The notes beneath the pieces were generated by a model that did no database searches, was not told the DNA's origin, and saw only the letters and a list, made by a program, of their open reading frames with translations. This document shows, piece after piece, positions 22,131-32,274 of a DNA stretch of 64,000 bases (position 1 is its first letter; the number at the start of each line of letters is the position of its first letter). Origin of the DNA: Centrapalus pauciflorus (lineage: Eukaryota; Streptophyta; Magnoliopsida; Asterales; Asteraceae); contig JAANYP010003726.1 in NCBI GenBank assembly GCA_020465985.1, positions 513,132 to 577,131 on the forward strand, given 5' to 3'. The position numbers were made by a program, and so were the translations under genes.

Positions 22131-23304
22131 TATTAAATACCATACCTGCTCGCGTGCTATTTGATTCTGGCGCAAGTCGTTCTTTCATATCGACTTCTTT
22201 TGCATCGAGACTATCTAAGTTCCCATCAAAGCTTCCAGTTATATTAGACATTGAGACAGCCAGTAACAGCTATGTTATGGCTGATTCTGTATATCGAAAC
22301 TGCACATTACTCGTAGATAATATTGTATTCAACCTCGACCTTATCCCGATTCCCTTGAAAGAGTTTGACGTCATCATCGGCATGGATTGGCTAATGAACA
22401 ACGAGGCCACAATTATCTGCAACCGACGAGTAATCAGAATCAAATCTTCAGACGGCCGAGTATTAGAGATCAAGGGCGAGAAGCGGAAAGGTGCACACTG
22501 CTTCATATCTGTTGAAAAAGCGCATAAGTATTTATCTAAGGGTCATGAATCCTACGTATGCTATGTCGCATCTGAATCTATCTCTGAAACCCAAAAGAAA
22601 TCATTATCTGACATTCCTATCGTCTGTGAGTTCCCAGACGTATTCCCTGACGATATTTCCGGAGTGCCACCGGAACGACAAGTCGAGTTCAGTATTGACT
22701 TGGTTCCTGGTGCGGCTCCTATCGCAGAAGCTCCATACAGACTTGCACCTGCAGAAATGCAGGAAATGTCAAAGCAGTTGCAAGAGCTGTTAGAGAAGGG
22801 TTTATCCGACCGAGTTCTTCTCCGTGGGGTGCACCAGTACTATTTGTTAAATAGAAACACGGAACCTTCCGTATGTGCATCGATTACCGCGAGTTCAACA
22901 AGGTTACAATAAAGAATAAGTATCCTCTGCCCAGAATCGATGATCTGTTTGATCAGTTACAAGGAGTCAGTTACTTTTCAAAAATAGATCTCCGTTCTGG
23001 GTATCATCAGTTAAAAGTCAGAGAAGAGGATATCCCGAAAACAGCCTTCCGTACAAGATACGGTCATTACGAATTTCTCGTAATGCCTTTCGGACTGACA
23101 AATGCACCAGCGGCATTCATGGATCTCATGAATCGCGTGTGCAGACCAATGTTGGATAAATCAGTTATCGTATTCATAGACGATATTCTGATTTACTCCA
23201 AAACGGAGGCTGATCATTCCGTCCATCTGCGACAGTTGCTAGAGTTGTTAAGAAAAGAAAGACTCTACGCAAAGTTTTCTAAGTGCGAATTCTGGCTCAG
23301 ACAG
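22131..23304 (+). pseudogene. Gypsy 1 protease and reverse transcriptase (broken)
   Basis: The protease block ARVLFDSGASRSFIS (DSG) is intact. It continues through LKEFDVIIGMDWL to the start of RT. Near 22799 one G of a run is missing relative to Gypsy 2, shifting the frame. A stop (TAG) near 22851 replaces a Lys codon of the KKKDGTF block. RT resumes at 22873 with CIDYREFNKVTIKNKYPLPR and carries MPFGLTNAPAAF and the catalytic VFIDDILIYS. It ends at CEFWLRQ just before the GTATAA donor-like site. Confidence 0.9.
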
Positions 23305-23394
23305 GTATAATCTCTATTATATATGTCTTGAGCTGTTTCCTTAACTATTCTATGATTCACATCAGAACTTGAATTTTTATCTTGATTCTTATAG
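23305..23394 (+). other. putative spliceosomal intron inside Gypsy 1 pol
   Basis: A 90-bp segment starts GTATAATCTC and ends TTCTTATAG, AT-rich, with a CTTAAC branch-like word about 50 bases before the AG. It lies between CEFWLRQ and a codon run reading IHFLGHVVSGEG. In related elements this region reads on without a break (LR(E/Q)VQFLGH). In-frame stops stand at both ends (TAA at its second codon, TAG at the last). Gypsy 2 has the same segment, same length and phase 0, at 50657-50746. Confidence 0.7.
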
Positions 23395-25536
23395 ATTCAT
23401 TTCCTTGGCCATGTTGTTTCTGGCGAAGGGATTTCCGTTGATCCTTCGAAAGTCGAGGCCGTTCAGAAATGGCAAACACCTCGCAATGCCTCCGAGATAA
23501 GAAGTTTCCTTGGATTGGCCGGTTATTATCGGCGATTCATAAAGGACTTCTCAAAGATTGCTGTGTCACTTACAACGCTAACACGAAAGAATACTCCTTT
23601 CGTTTGGACTGATAAACAGCAAGAGGCATTTGACATTTTGAAGCAAAAGCTTATTCAAGCGCCGATTCTAGCCTTGCCAGAAGGCAATGATGATTTCGTT
23701 GTCTATAGCGATGCCTCTGGTACTGGCTTAGGATGTGTTCTGATGCAAAGGGGAAAAGTAATTGCCTACGCTTCAAGGCAATTAAAAGAATATGAGAAGA
23801 ATGCACCAACTCATGATCTTGAGTTAGCTGCTGTTACCTTTGCATTGAAAATCTGGCGTCACTATCTTTATGGGACTCGGTGTCAGCTTTACACCTATCA
23901 TAAGTGTCTCAAGTACCTTTTCACTCAAAAAGATCTTAACATGAAACAGCGTCGATCCTTGGAGCTTATCAAGGATTATGATTGCGAGATCTTGTATCAT
24001 CCCGGCAAAGCAAATGTTGTCGCGGATGCGTTGAGTAGAAAAGTATATCCAGAAAAGTGCTGTTATGCCCTAACTCCTGTAATATTCTCTTCTGATCTTA
24101 TTGAAGACCTCAGAATTGCTCAAACTGAAGCGCTGAAAGAAGAGAACATAGATTCTGAAAATCTAAAAGGGCAACTACAATTTCTGACTCTGAACCATTT
24201 GGGACTTCACTGTCTCAAGGGAAACCGAATCTGGGTTCCTAAGTATGGTTCAATTCGCAGCACTCTTCTATCTGAAGCTCACAAGTCCAAATTATCTGTT
24301 CATCCTGGCAGTTCAAAGATGTATTTTGATCTGAAAGCCGACTACTGGTGGCCAGGAATGAAGAAGGACATCGGAAAATGTGTTGAAAGCTGCAAAGTCT
24401 GTCAGATGGTTAAGGCAGAGCATCAGAAACCCTTCGGGGATATGCAACCACTACCAGTTCCTAAATGGAAGTGGGAGCATATAACAATGGATTTCATCAC
24501 AAAGTTGCCGAAAACCAAAAGACAACACGACTCCATTTGGGTAGTCGTTGACCGATTAACGAAATCAGCACATTTTATTCCGATGAAAGAAACATATTCT
24601 CTCGATAGATTGGCGCAGCTGTATATCTCTGAAATTATTTCTCGTCACGGTGTGCCGAAGTCTATCGTATCTGATCGTGATAGTCGCTTCACATCCAGAT
24701 TCTGGCAAGCACTACAAGAAGGGATGGGTACTCGGATTTCTATGAGTACTGCTTATCATCCAAATGCAGATGGCCAGAGTGAGCGTACTATCCTAACACT
24801 TGAAGATATGCTTCGTGCCTGCGTTCTTGATCTAGGTGGTAACTGGGATGACCACTTGCCGTTGGTCGAATTTTCATACAATAACAGTTATCATTCAACG
24901 ATCAAGATGGCCCCTTTTGAAGCTTTGTACGGAAGAAAGTGCAGAACTCCTACCTGTTGGCGCGAAACAGGCGAATCACCAATAGCGGGTCCTGCCCTTC
25001 TACAGTTGACTCACGAAAAGATTCAACTCGTTAGAAGGAATATTCTTGAAGCTCAAAGCAGGCAGAAGTCATATTATGACAATCGGCATAGATCCATCAG
25101 TTTTGCAGTTAACGACTGGGTGATGTTAAAAGTATCCCCAATGAAGAATGTGGTACGATTCATTAAAAGAAACAAGCTAGCTCCGAGATTTAACGGACCG
25201 TTCAAGATTGTCGAAAAGATTGGAAATCAGTCTTATCGTCTTGATCTACCAGCGGACTTAGCTGGAATACATCCTGTATTCCATGTTAGTCATTTGAGAA
25301 AGAGCTTAGCTGACGAAAGAGAAGTACAGTTACCACACGTTAACCTGCAGATAGATGAAAAGCTTCGAGTGGTTGAAGAACCAGAACGTATTTTGGACTC
25401 GAAGACTAAGAAGCTTAGAAATAAAGAAATACAGATGGTGCTCGTCCAGTGGAAACACCACAAAGGTTCGCATCAGTCTTGGGAATCGAGAGATGTCATG
25501 AAAGCTACTTATCTCAGTCTGTTCGAATCTATCTAA
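23395..25536 (+). pseudogene. Gypsy 1 RNase H, integrase and C-terminal tail
   Basis: Open for more than 700 codons. RNase H has YSDAS (Asp66 of the 673-codon frame starting at 23515), DLELAA (Glu103) and ADALSR (Asp171). The third acidic position reads YTYHK where Gypsy 2 has YTDHK, so a catalytic Asp is replaced by Tyr. Integrase has the HHCC domain around HPGSSKMYF...CKVCQ and a DD35E core (TMDFITK, VSDRDSRF, ADGQSERT), followed by a GPF block and the VLVQWKHHKGS chromodomain-like tail. The stop is at 25534-25536. Apart from the RNase H change this part looks intact. Confidence 0.9.
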
Positions 25537-25573
25537 CTTCGGGGACGAAGTTTGTGCGTGGTGGAGCCCATTC
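25536..25573 (+). promoter_or_regulatory. stem-loop and polypurine-like tract before Gypsy 1 3' LTR
   Basis: ACTTCGGGGACGAAGT (25536-25551) can form a 6-bp stem with a 4-base loop exactly at the pol stop. It is followed by GTGCGTGGTGGAGCCCATTC, which abuts the LTR. Gypsy 2 and 3 share both. GTGGTGGAG is the best candidate for the plus-strand primer. Confidence 0.6.
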
Positions 25574-28043
25574 TGTAACAACCTAACTTTTTATCAGTTA
25601 TGTAATGACTATTTTGAGATAATAATATAATTTTGTTATATTATTTGGAATTTTCAAATATTGATTAAGAATAAAAATATATTAAGTAAATATAATTTTA
25701 TATTATATGTTATGAATAATTAAAGATGATTAAGTTTAAAAGATAGATAAGATACAAAAGTTTAGTGGGTTAAATAGCAAAATTGATCAAATTAATATAT
25801 AAAAACTAAAATTTATGACCATTTAAGATCATTTAACCCACAAACCTCTCTCTCTCTAATCTCTCTCTAAAACTCACGGCAATTTCACAAAACTTACCAA
25901 GAAATTCAAGATTTGTTCAATTAATTGAAGAATCAAGACAAGGGGAGTTACAACAAATCATCAAACATCATCAATTGACAACAATTCAAGGTAATTATCG
26001 ATTAAATTTCCTTAATATTCAAGAGTTTGGTTCGGTTTTATTAAAAACCGAAACCAAGAGATTAAAATGTGGAAATTATGTGTTGCATGTGTATAAATTT
26101 AGAAAATTATGATGAATTTAAAGTGATAGATGAAACAGATTTAAAATTCGTGGGTTAAATCATCCAAATTGAGCAAAAATCGGAATTTCTATGAAAAATA
26201 ATGTTCTTGAGAAAATTATGAGTTTATGGATGATCTTGACTAAATTAAGATGTTTTTGATCAAAGAAATTATATAAAAACACTCAAATAATGTTAATACA
26301 ACTTTATATAAGATTGCATGTTAATAAAAAGTATTTTGGGGAATTTTTATGAAAAATCCGAATGAACACCTTCAAGAACATCAAGAACATTTCTGGGAAA
26401 ATTATGAAGGTATGAGTCCGAATTCGGTTGAAACCGAATTCGGATGAGTGGCTCATTTCGGATGGTACCCAATTCGGATCTAAAATTCGGACCTCACTTT
26501 GTAATTGGTTCGGATGTAGCATTTCGGATTTGAATGATCCGAATTCGGTCCTCATTTCGATTATAATCCTCAATTCGGATGATGTGCCCAAATTCGGATG
26601 CTTCCCAATTCGGTCCTAAATATCCTAATTCGTATGGCTCAATTCGGATCACTTTGATCCGGATCCGGATGATCCGAATCCGGGTCCCCAATCCGGATGT
26701 ATCCGAAATAGAGGGATCCGAAACCCAACATTTATATAATTGATATTTAATGAATGATTATATACATTGTTAAATGTATAAATAAAGGACTTTTTGAGAA
26801 ATATTGAGACAGAGAATAAATTGAGAATAAAGAAGTTATCAGAATCAGATAGAATTACAGATTTCAATGACCAAAAGAAATAATGAAATTCCATGATAAT
26901 GATGATGATAAAGATGATGAAGTTAACATGATTTTATCATGAATGAATTTGAACAGATTCAGTATATTCTGAACAAAGATTTAAAGACTTAAAGACTTAA
27001 AAGCGGATCAGAGACTTGATTTGACAAAGAACAGAATTGACAAGATAAAATCCTGAGATAACTCAGGTGGCAGATTCATATATCTGTTTGACCAAGACCA
27101 GACCAGTGAGTTATAGATATTCAAATTGAACATGCAAAGATCCGTTTGAGATATATTGATGCTGTTACATTATTTGACATTCATTTATCAGCTGGATTGA
27201 GACCTGTGCACACCATGGATGGGTGTTGCCCAGTGAATCATGATAGCTATTTGCTTATCATTTTATATTGCATTTATTAGCGCTTCAGACTTTGCTTTAT
27301 GATTTGTTGCTATCATGACTCCTAAGACTTATGCTTACTTCATTGATCAGACTTGATAAGAATTATTCAGCTTGACTAGCCTTTATGGTCTATTGTTCTA
27401 GACCCGGCTATTCCACCAGTTCTCACGAACTTGGTAATGACCTCCGATGTTCGGCCATGTTGACCTACTGGTAGCAAGCCCAGTATGTGGCTGATCCCCA
27501 CGATATAAGCGTGAGTGTGGTTTGAATATCATCCGATCTTAAGATACTATATCTCAATCATGATGAGGGCTGTAGCGGCAGCCAAGACTTATCACGCTTA
27601 GAATAATGACTCCGCTTGACACGCATGTTAATATTGAAAATCTATAAACTCACTAAGCTTTGCTTACAGATGTTGCTTTAAAATTTTACAGGAAAAGCCA
27701 AAGGAAAATCACCTGCAGGACCTAGTGCTTAGGTCATCAAGAAATCCAAGTTTTGAAGCTTTCCTAGACCACTTCTAAACAAACTTTCTGGTACTGATTT
27801 GGAAGACAGCTAATGTGGTGGTTCTGGGTAGACTTGTTGTGATGATTGATGTTATGAATAGATTAGATGTTACCCTTTTATAATTTTATTTTGAAATATG
27901 AAAACTTAAATCCTAATCTGTAATGTACATGTAATTTTTTTTAATTCCGCAATTAATTACCCTATCTTAGTTTGGTTGATATCGTATTGCATGATGTGGG
28001 ACCTAGACTGGTGAGCACTGCCCCTTAAGGGGTGGTCTTCACA
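25574..28043 (+). repeat. 3' LTR of Gypsy 1
   Basis: 2470 bp, nearly identical to the 5' LTR. Visible differences include CCTAACTT for CCTAAGTT, GACCAGACC for GACCCAGACC, TAGCAAGCCC for TAGCTAGCCC and CTTCTAAAC for CTTCTCAAC. It ends TCTTCACA followed by the TSD GTTAG. Confidence 0.95.
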
Positions 28044-28048
28044 GTTAG

Positions 28049-28536
28049 TCTTATCTTTGTTGGGTGACACACATGGGATTTTGGTTGAATGAGAAACTGT
28101 ATGTTCTTTTGAAAAATCTTTCAATGTTTGAGAAACCATGTCAAAATTTTCTCTATGGACAGTTAATTCCACAGATTTTTGAAAAGTTTGATTTACCAAT
28201 TTTTCTTCGCTCTTAAGAAGAGCTTCTTGAAGGTCAGAGCTTTCTTTTGAGACGACTTCAATTCCTTTCTAAAACATTAATTTGATGTTGAAGAACTTTT
28301 GTAGGAATATACAGCCGAGGAATTGGTTTTACAGATTCTGCTTTCATTTTAGCATCTGAATAACTTGACAAAATGTCTTCCTCTAAAGTGGGTACTCTAG
28401 ATGGATAACTCTCGTTAAGTTCTTCATATTGAAAAGATATTTTTTTTTCTTTGTTTTAAATGTGTTTCTCATCCTCTTGGGTTAAAACTTCTTTTGATGA
28501 CTCAAAAAAAAGATTTTTGTCCAGCTCCCATATAAT
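28049..28536 (-). pseudogene. Copia A gag/linker remnant next to Gypsy 1
   Basis: On the minus strand this continues the frame of the gag region after a stop at 28539-28537. It matches Copia C 7455-7192 (words like ESYPSRVPTLEEDI). Several stops are present. The other half of this linker lies beyond Gypsy 1, below 18200. Confidence 0.6.
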
Positions 28537-30765
28537 TCATGTCATAAAATAAAGGTCAAACTCTCTGAGCCTGTTCCAAATATTTAGGATTTTAAAACCG
28601 ATTCCTTGTTCAGAATGGTAAAACCTAGTTTCTTTGGCCTGATTCAAGTGAAGAGTTTGTTCAGTTTGACCCCTTTTTAAAAATGCATCGTCAAGGGTCT
28701 TTATTCGTGAGTACAAACTTATTCTTTCTTCTTCTATCATTTTATATTTTTCTGAACTGTCTATATTTTCCATACTTAGTGTCTCTAATCGTTTTGAAAG
28801 TACAGATATTTCTTCTTTCGAAGAGAGTTTTTCATTTGATAACCTGTCCATACAAGATTCTAGGTATATAATCCTATCCTGAACTTCTAATATTTTGATT
28901 AGCATCTGTTTTATGACATTGTGATTAGTTAACCACTTTGATTAATATAATTCAGACGACTCTTTTAAGGTTTGGGCTAGATGTTCAACCTGCACACATT
29001 TTACAGTTGCAGCATTTAACCTAGCTTTTAAATCAAGTATATGTGTGTGCAATGTACATTCACTATTTATACATAAATTATTTACATGCTCTTGAATGTA
29101 ACAGGAATATACCTCTCGTTTTTCTGAATCGGATGATAAACATTCGGGATCGTCGGATTTGGCCATCAGACATGCTGGTGGATTTGTCGTTGTCTCCACC
29201 TCATCAGCACTGTCTGAATCTGAAGCGGTTGAAGTGGCATAGTGATCCAATCCCAGACGATCAACCATATAACAGTTCTTTCCCTTATCATCCTCTTCAT
29301 CGGTATCCTCAGCATCCCAGTAGTCTTCCTGGGCGACGAGAGCCATGGCATCTGTTCGTTTCTTAGCGGCTTCCAATTTCCGCTCATAGTAGCCGATGTC
29401 CCTGTCAAACTTGTTTTTGCATTCCCGAGCAAAGTGGCCCGGTTTCCCACATTTATAACAGAGACGCTCTTCGGCGCCTTTCGGTTCATCGAATCTGGGT
29501 CTGTCATCCCTCCTTTCCACCGGCCTCTTGTCGGCGCGGCGAGGTTCTCGGCTCTCATCTCTCCTTGTATCCCGACGATCATTATCTCTTCGATCATCCC
29601 TGCGGTCATCCCGATGATCGTCCCTTCGATCATATTCTCTCCTGTCATCCCTGCGATCATCACGCCTATCGTCTCGCCTTTCCTAACGGCGATCATCTCG
29701 ATAGTCGCGTCTATCGTCGTACCTCCTCTCATCCCTGTCATCCCTACGATAGTCATCCCTACGATAATCATCGCGTCGCTCATCTCTCCTGTCATCTGAG
29801 TACCTCCGCGGACCGGTGTCATAGCGGAGCTGATTGTTAGTCTTGTGGGAAAAACGTCGTTGTTGGAGACGATTTGTCCACAAGGCTATTTGTTCCTGTA
29901 TCACGGCTTCTTCCTCATCCATTGTCTCACGTGGAGGAGAAGCATACCTGTACTGTGATGAAGATGAACCTTGTGCAAAGGATGCAGTGGGAATATTCGT
30001 GTTAGAGATCAAGGCTAGAGAATCATTGGGTTTGATGCCAGTGTTAGCAGATAGCAGCAAAGATGCGAGTTGATTTGTCATTTGTTTCTGTTGATCCAAA
30101 TCCCCTTGATACTTTTTCAGCTCTTTGAAGACGACATTGATCGATACCTCAGGAATATTCAGGACTCGTCGTGTGGCCCGACATGCAATCTGCCACTCGG
30201 GGGCTAATGCTGAAAAGAACATGATGTTTATGTCATCCTTGTCCTTTTTGATGTGCAGTTTGTTTAACTCATTTAGGACTGCATAGAACCTGGTAAACAT
30301 AGCCTGCAGAGATTCCCCGTCTTTGGCTCGGAATTTTGTAAATTTAGCCTTAGCTTCCTCGATTTTAGCGCGGGCATCCAAATCTGCCCCCAGCATTTGC
30401 ACTTCTAACTCGTCCCACATTTCCTTAGCAGACATTTTGTTGTCTACTCCAACTAAGATACCAGTATGGAGGGCCTAATAGATCATATACTCAGCCCTCT
30501 TATCGGCATGCTGTCTGCCTCGCTCGGCATCATTTGCAGGTTCCCTTTCCACCTTTGATGCGAGAACAGGGGGGTCAGCCTCGGGACTAGCCGCGATTTC
30601 CCGATAGTAGATAATGGGGCCCTCAGAGATGGATTGAAGCATTAGGTTTCCAAGGGGTGGCATTCCGACAAATTTTAGGAACCGGGATTTCCATTGTTCT
30701 TACTCGTCAGGATACAGAACAGGTGGTCTGTTCTCGGATCCGAGTACGAGAGCTTCTCGAGACAT
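28537..30765 (-). pseudogene. Copia A gag with several in-frame stops
   Basis: From an ATG at 30765 a single reading frame runs to 28537. It is interrupted by stops at about 30702-30700, 30477-30475, 29685-29683 and 28944-28942. N-terminal part: MSREALVLGSENRPPVLYP. Capsid-like block: KMSAKEMWDELEVQML and LHIKKDKDDINIMFFSALA (UBN2/gag-polypeptide family). An Arg/Asp repeat follows, then a CCHC knuckle CYKCGKPGHFAREC, an acidic segment (EDTDEEDDKG) and a long coiled-coil-like stretch. All breaks are simple stops in one frame, so this was a continuous gag until recently in evolutionary terms. Confidence 0.85.
29540..29830 (-). repeat. Arg/Asp dipeptide repeat tract in Copia A gag
   Basis: About 95 codons made almost entirely of RRDDRRDD-type units, coded by degenerate GATCATCC/CGACGATC words. 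It lies between the capsid-like block and the CCHC knuckle. One TAG (29685-29683) interrupts it. In cellular proteins RD/RE repeats are RNA-binding, so an RNA-packaging role is plausible but inferred. Confidence 0.8.
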
Positions 30766-30789
30766 GATTTAGGGTGCTGATTGAATAAA

Positions 30790-31500
30790 TAAGATCTTGA
30801 AGGTGGAAACGTGAATCGGATGGACTGGACTGCGGATGAATAGAACCCTGGATGGTACTAATTCGGATGAAGGTTTTGAGTCCGGATTGAGCCGAATTCG
30901 GATGGATAGCAATTCGGACAGGGGCCGAATTCAGATGAACACTTGGTTCAGATGGATAGCAATTCAGACAGGGGCTGAATTCGGATGAACACTTGGTTCG
31001 GACAAGGCAGGGACCTAGTTCGGATGAGTGAAGCTGGATGAACCGAATTCGGATGAACCGGATTCGGATGAACAGTTTCTATTTCGGGTGAACAGTGTAG
31101 GTTTCGGATGGATGAAGGAACCGAATTCGGATGGTCCGGAAACCCCGTGAAAAGTGTCTATTTCGGACAAACACTTAGGAAAATGTCCAGGAAGGGGGAC
31201 CGAATTCAGATTGTCCGAATTCGGTTGGTCCGAAATGGAGATGGTCTGAAATGAGAACTTAAAATAAAGCACAAGACAAGTTATGAAAATGAAAGTGCCT
31301 GATCTGGACATCGGATGGTCCGAAGTTCGGATGGGACCGAAACAGGGTCCGAAATGGGCACTAGGATGGTCCGAAATACACCTAAATGTGGTCCGAAATG
31401 GACCGAACTGTGGTCCGAACTAGGGTCTTAGATGGTCCGGAATCAGGTACGAAATTTGGTCTAAAATGCTTCAGTGAGGTCCGAAATACAGCTGGTATTT
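30790..31500. repeat. CCGAATTCGG/GGTCCGAAATGG array in Copia A leader
   Basis: This is the largest array in the window, about 700 bp of irregular units such as GAATTCGGATGAACACTTGG (near-duplicated at 30910-30945 and 30970-31005) and GGTCCGAAATGG. It occupies the 5' leader between the primer site and gag. No ORF of meaning crosses it. Confidence 0.9.
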
Positions 31501-31917
31501 AACAGATATTCAAGTTTCAGAACAGTTCAGACTACAATTTGAGCAGATTTTTGGCCTAAAAATGTTTTTTAAATGATTGGGAAACTATTTTAAACACTTT
31601 TTATGTTTTAAAACACACCAAACACTTAAGAATCAGTAAAAAAACAAGCAAAAACCCACTAAAGCCCATATTTTTTAAAGTTTTAAAAACAGCCGATTAA
31701 GGATGATTTTGATGGAAAGATTGAACCTAAAAAGCTCTAAATCAGTAGGAAATGAAAATGTGATGATTAAATGACAATAAGAACACAAAAAAAACAGCAT
31801 AAAAGAGAATATTAAAAGGCCTAACCGAGAGAAAACTGAAGAACACGATGAACTTGTTGAAGAAGATGAAAAACCCAGCAGAATCCGATTCCTTTAATGT
31901 TGAAATCCACCTTTTTA
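31501..31917 (-). other. Copia A leader, no feature seen
   Basis: AT-rich untranslated sequence between the primer-binding site and the motif array. No coding or structural signal is recognised. Confidence 0.5.
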
Positions 31918-31929
31918 GGTCTGATACCA
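31918..31929 (-). promoter_or_regulatory. primer-binding site of Copia A
   Basis: The minus strand reads TGGTATCAGACC two bases after the 5' LTR. It matches the iMet-type primer site TGGTATCAGAGC at eleven of twelve positions. Confidence 0.85.
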
Positions 31930-31931
31930 AT

Positions 31932-32274
31932 TGTTGTAATGTATTCCCAGTAGAAATCAGCACATGATTGTTTCTTTTATGAAACACAAGAAGAATAATA
32001 CTCAATAATTGTGTAATGATGAAGAAGACAAAGAGAATGTTGGCGAATCACAAAAGTGGCGGCTGGAATAATATGTTTCTATTTCAACCGTGTAACCTCA
32101 TTTACAACCCTAGGAGCCTATTTCTAGGCTCCTTTAATTAACTTTAGAGCATAGTCACAATTGGCCCCTCGCTTTTACATAGAAATAAACATACACGGAA
32201 ATAAATACAAGACTAACATTAACAAAATAAATATTACAAAATAAGTCCACATGATCGAAATTCAATAGCTAACA
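31932..32274 (-). repeat. 5' LTR of Copia A
   Basis: 343 bp reading TGTTAGCTATTG...GGAATACATTACAACA on the minus strand, with the primer site next to its lower-coordinate end. Similarity to the 3' LTR at 8894 is clear but only about four-fifths by eye. Its upper end cuts into LTR X. Confidence 0.85.

Larger units (their letters stand above)
18205..28043 (+). mobile_element. Gypsy 1: full-length Ty3/gypsy (Tekay/chromovirus-like) element
   Basis: 9839 bp with two LTRs of 2471 and 2470 bp, TG...CA ends and TSD GTTAG. Internal order is primer site, gag, protease, RT, a 90-bp putative intron, RNase H, integrase and a chromodomain-like tail. This order and the C-terminal VLVQWKHHKGS block fit the chromovirus (Tekay/Del) lineage. 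The LTRs differ at only about ten sites that I could count by eye, so insertion was recent. Gag and pol carry frameshifts and stops relative to Gypsy 2, so this copy cannot make its own polyprotein. Confidence 0.95.
8894..32274 (-). mobile_element. Copia A: Sirevirus-like Ty1/copia element split by Gypsy 1
   Basis: On the minus strand the order is 5' LTR (32274-31932), iMet primer site, repeat-rich leader, gag, protease/integrase, RT/RNase H, leader and accessory ORF, polypurine tract and 3' LTR (9238-8894). Gypsy 1 sits at 18205-28043 with a 5-bp TSD, leaving about 13.5 kb of Copia sequence. The two LTRs are only roughly 80% alike by eye and I see no matching TSD (GATAT below, TACTA above). 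The element is therefore old, or its ends come from different copies. Stops in gag and a deletion between RT and RNase H make it defective. Confidence 0.8.

Noticed and set aside
29683..29685. Single TAG inside the Copia A gag frame as a possible read-through stop
   Set aside because: The same frame has further stops at about 30702, 30477 and 28944, so general decay is the simpler reading.
29242..29840. Long plus-strand ORFs opposite the Arg/Asp tract
   Set aside because: They are shadows of the low-complexity repeat on the coding (minus) strand and show no independent features.
30790..31500. CRISPR-like appearance of repeated CCGAATTCGG units
   Set aside because: Units are degenerate, palindromic, irregularly spaced and within a plant retrotransposon leader. 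There are no uniform spacers.
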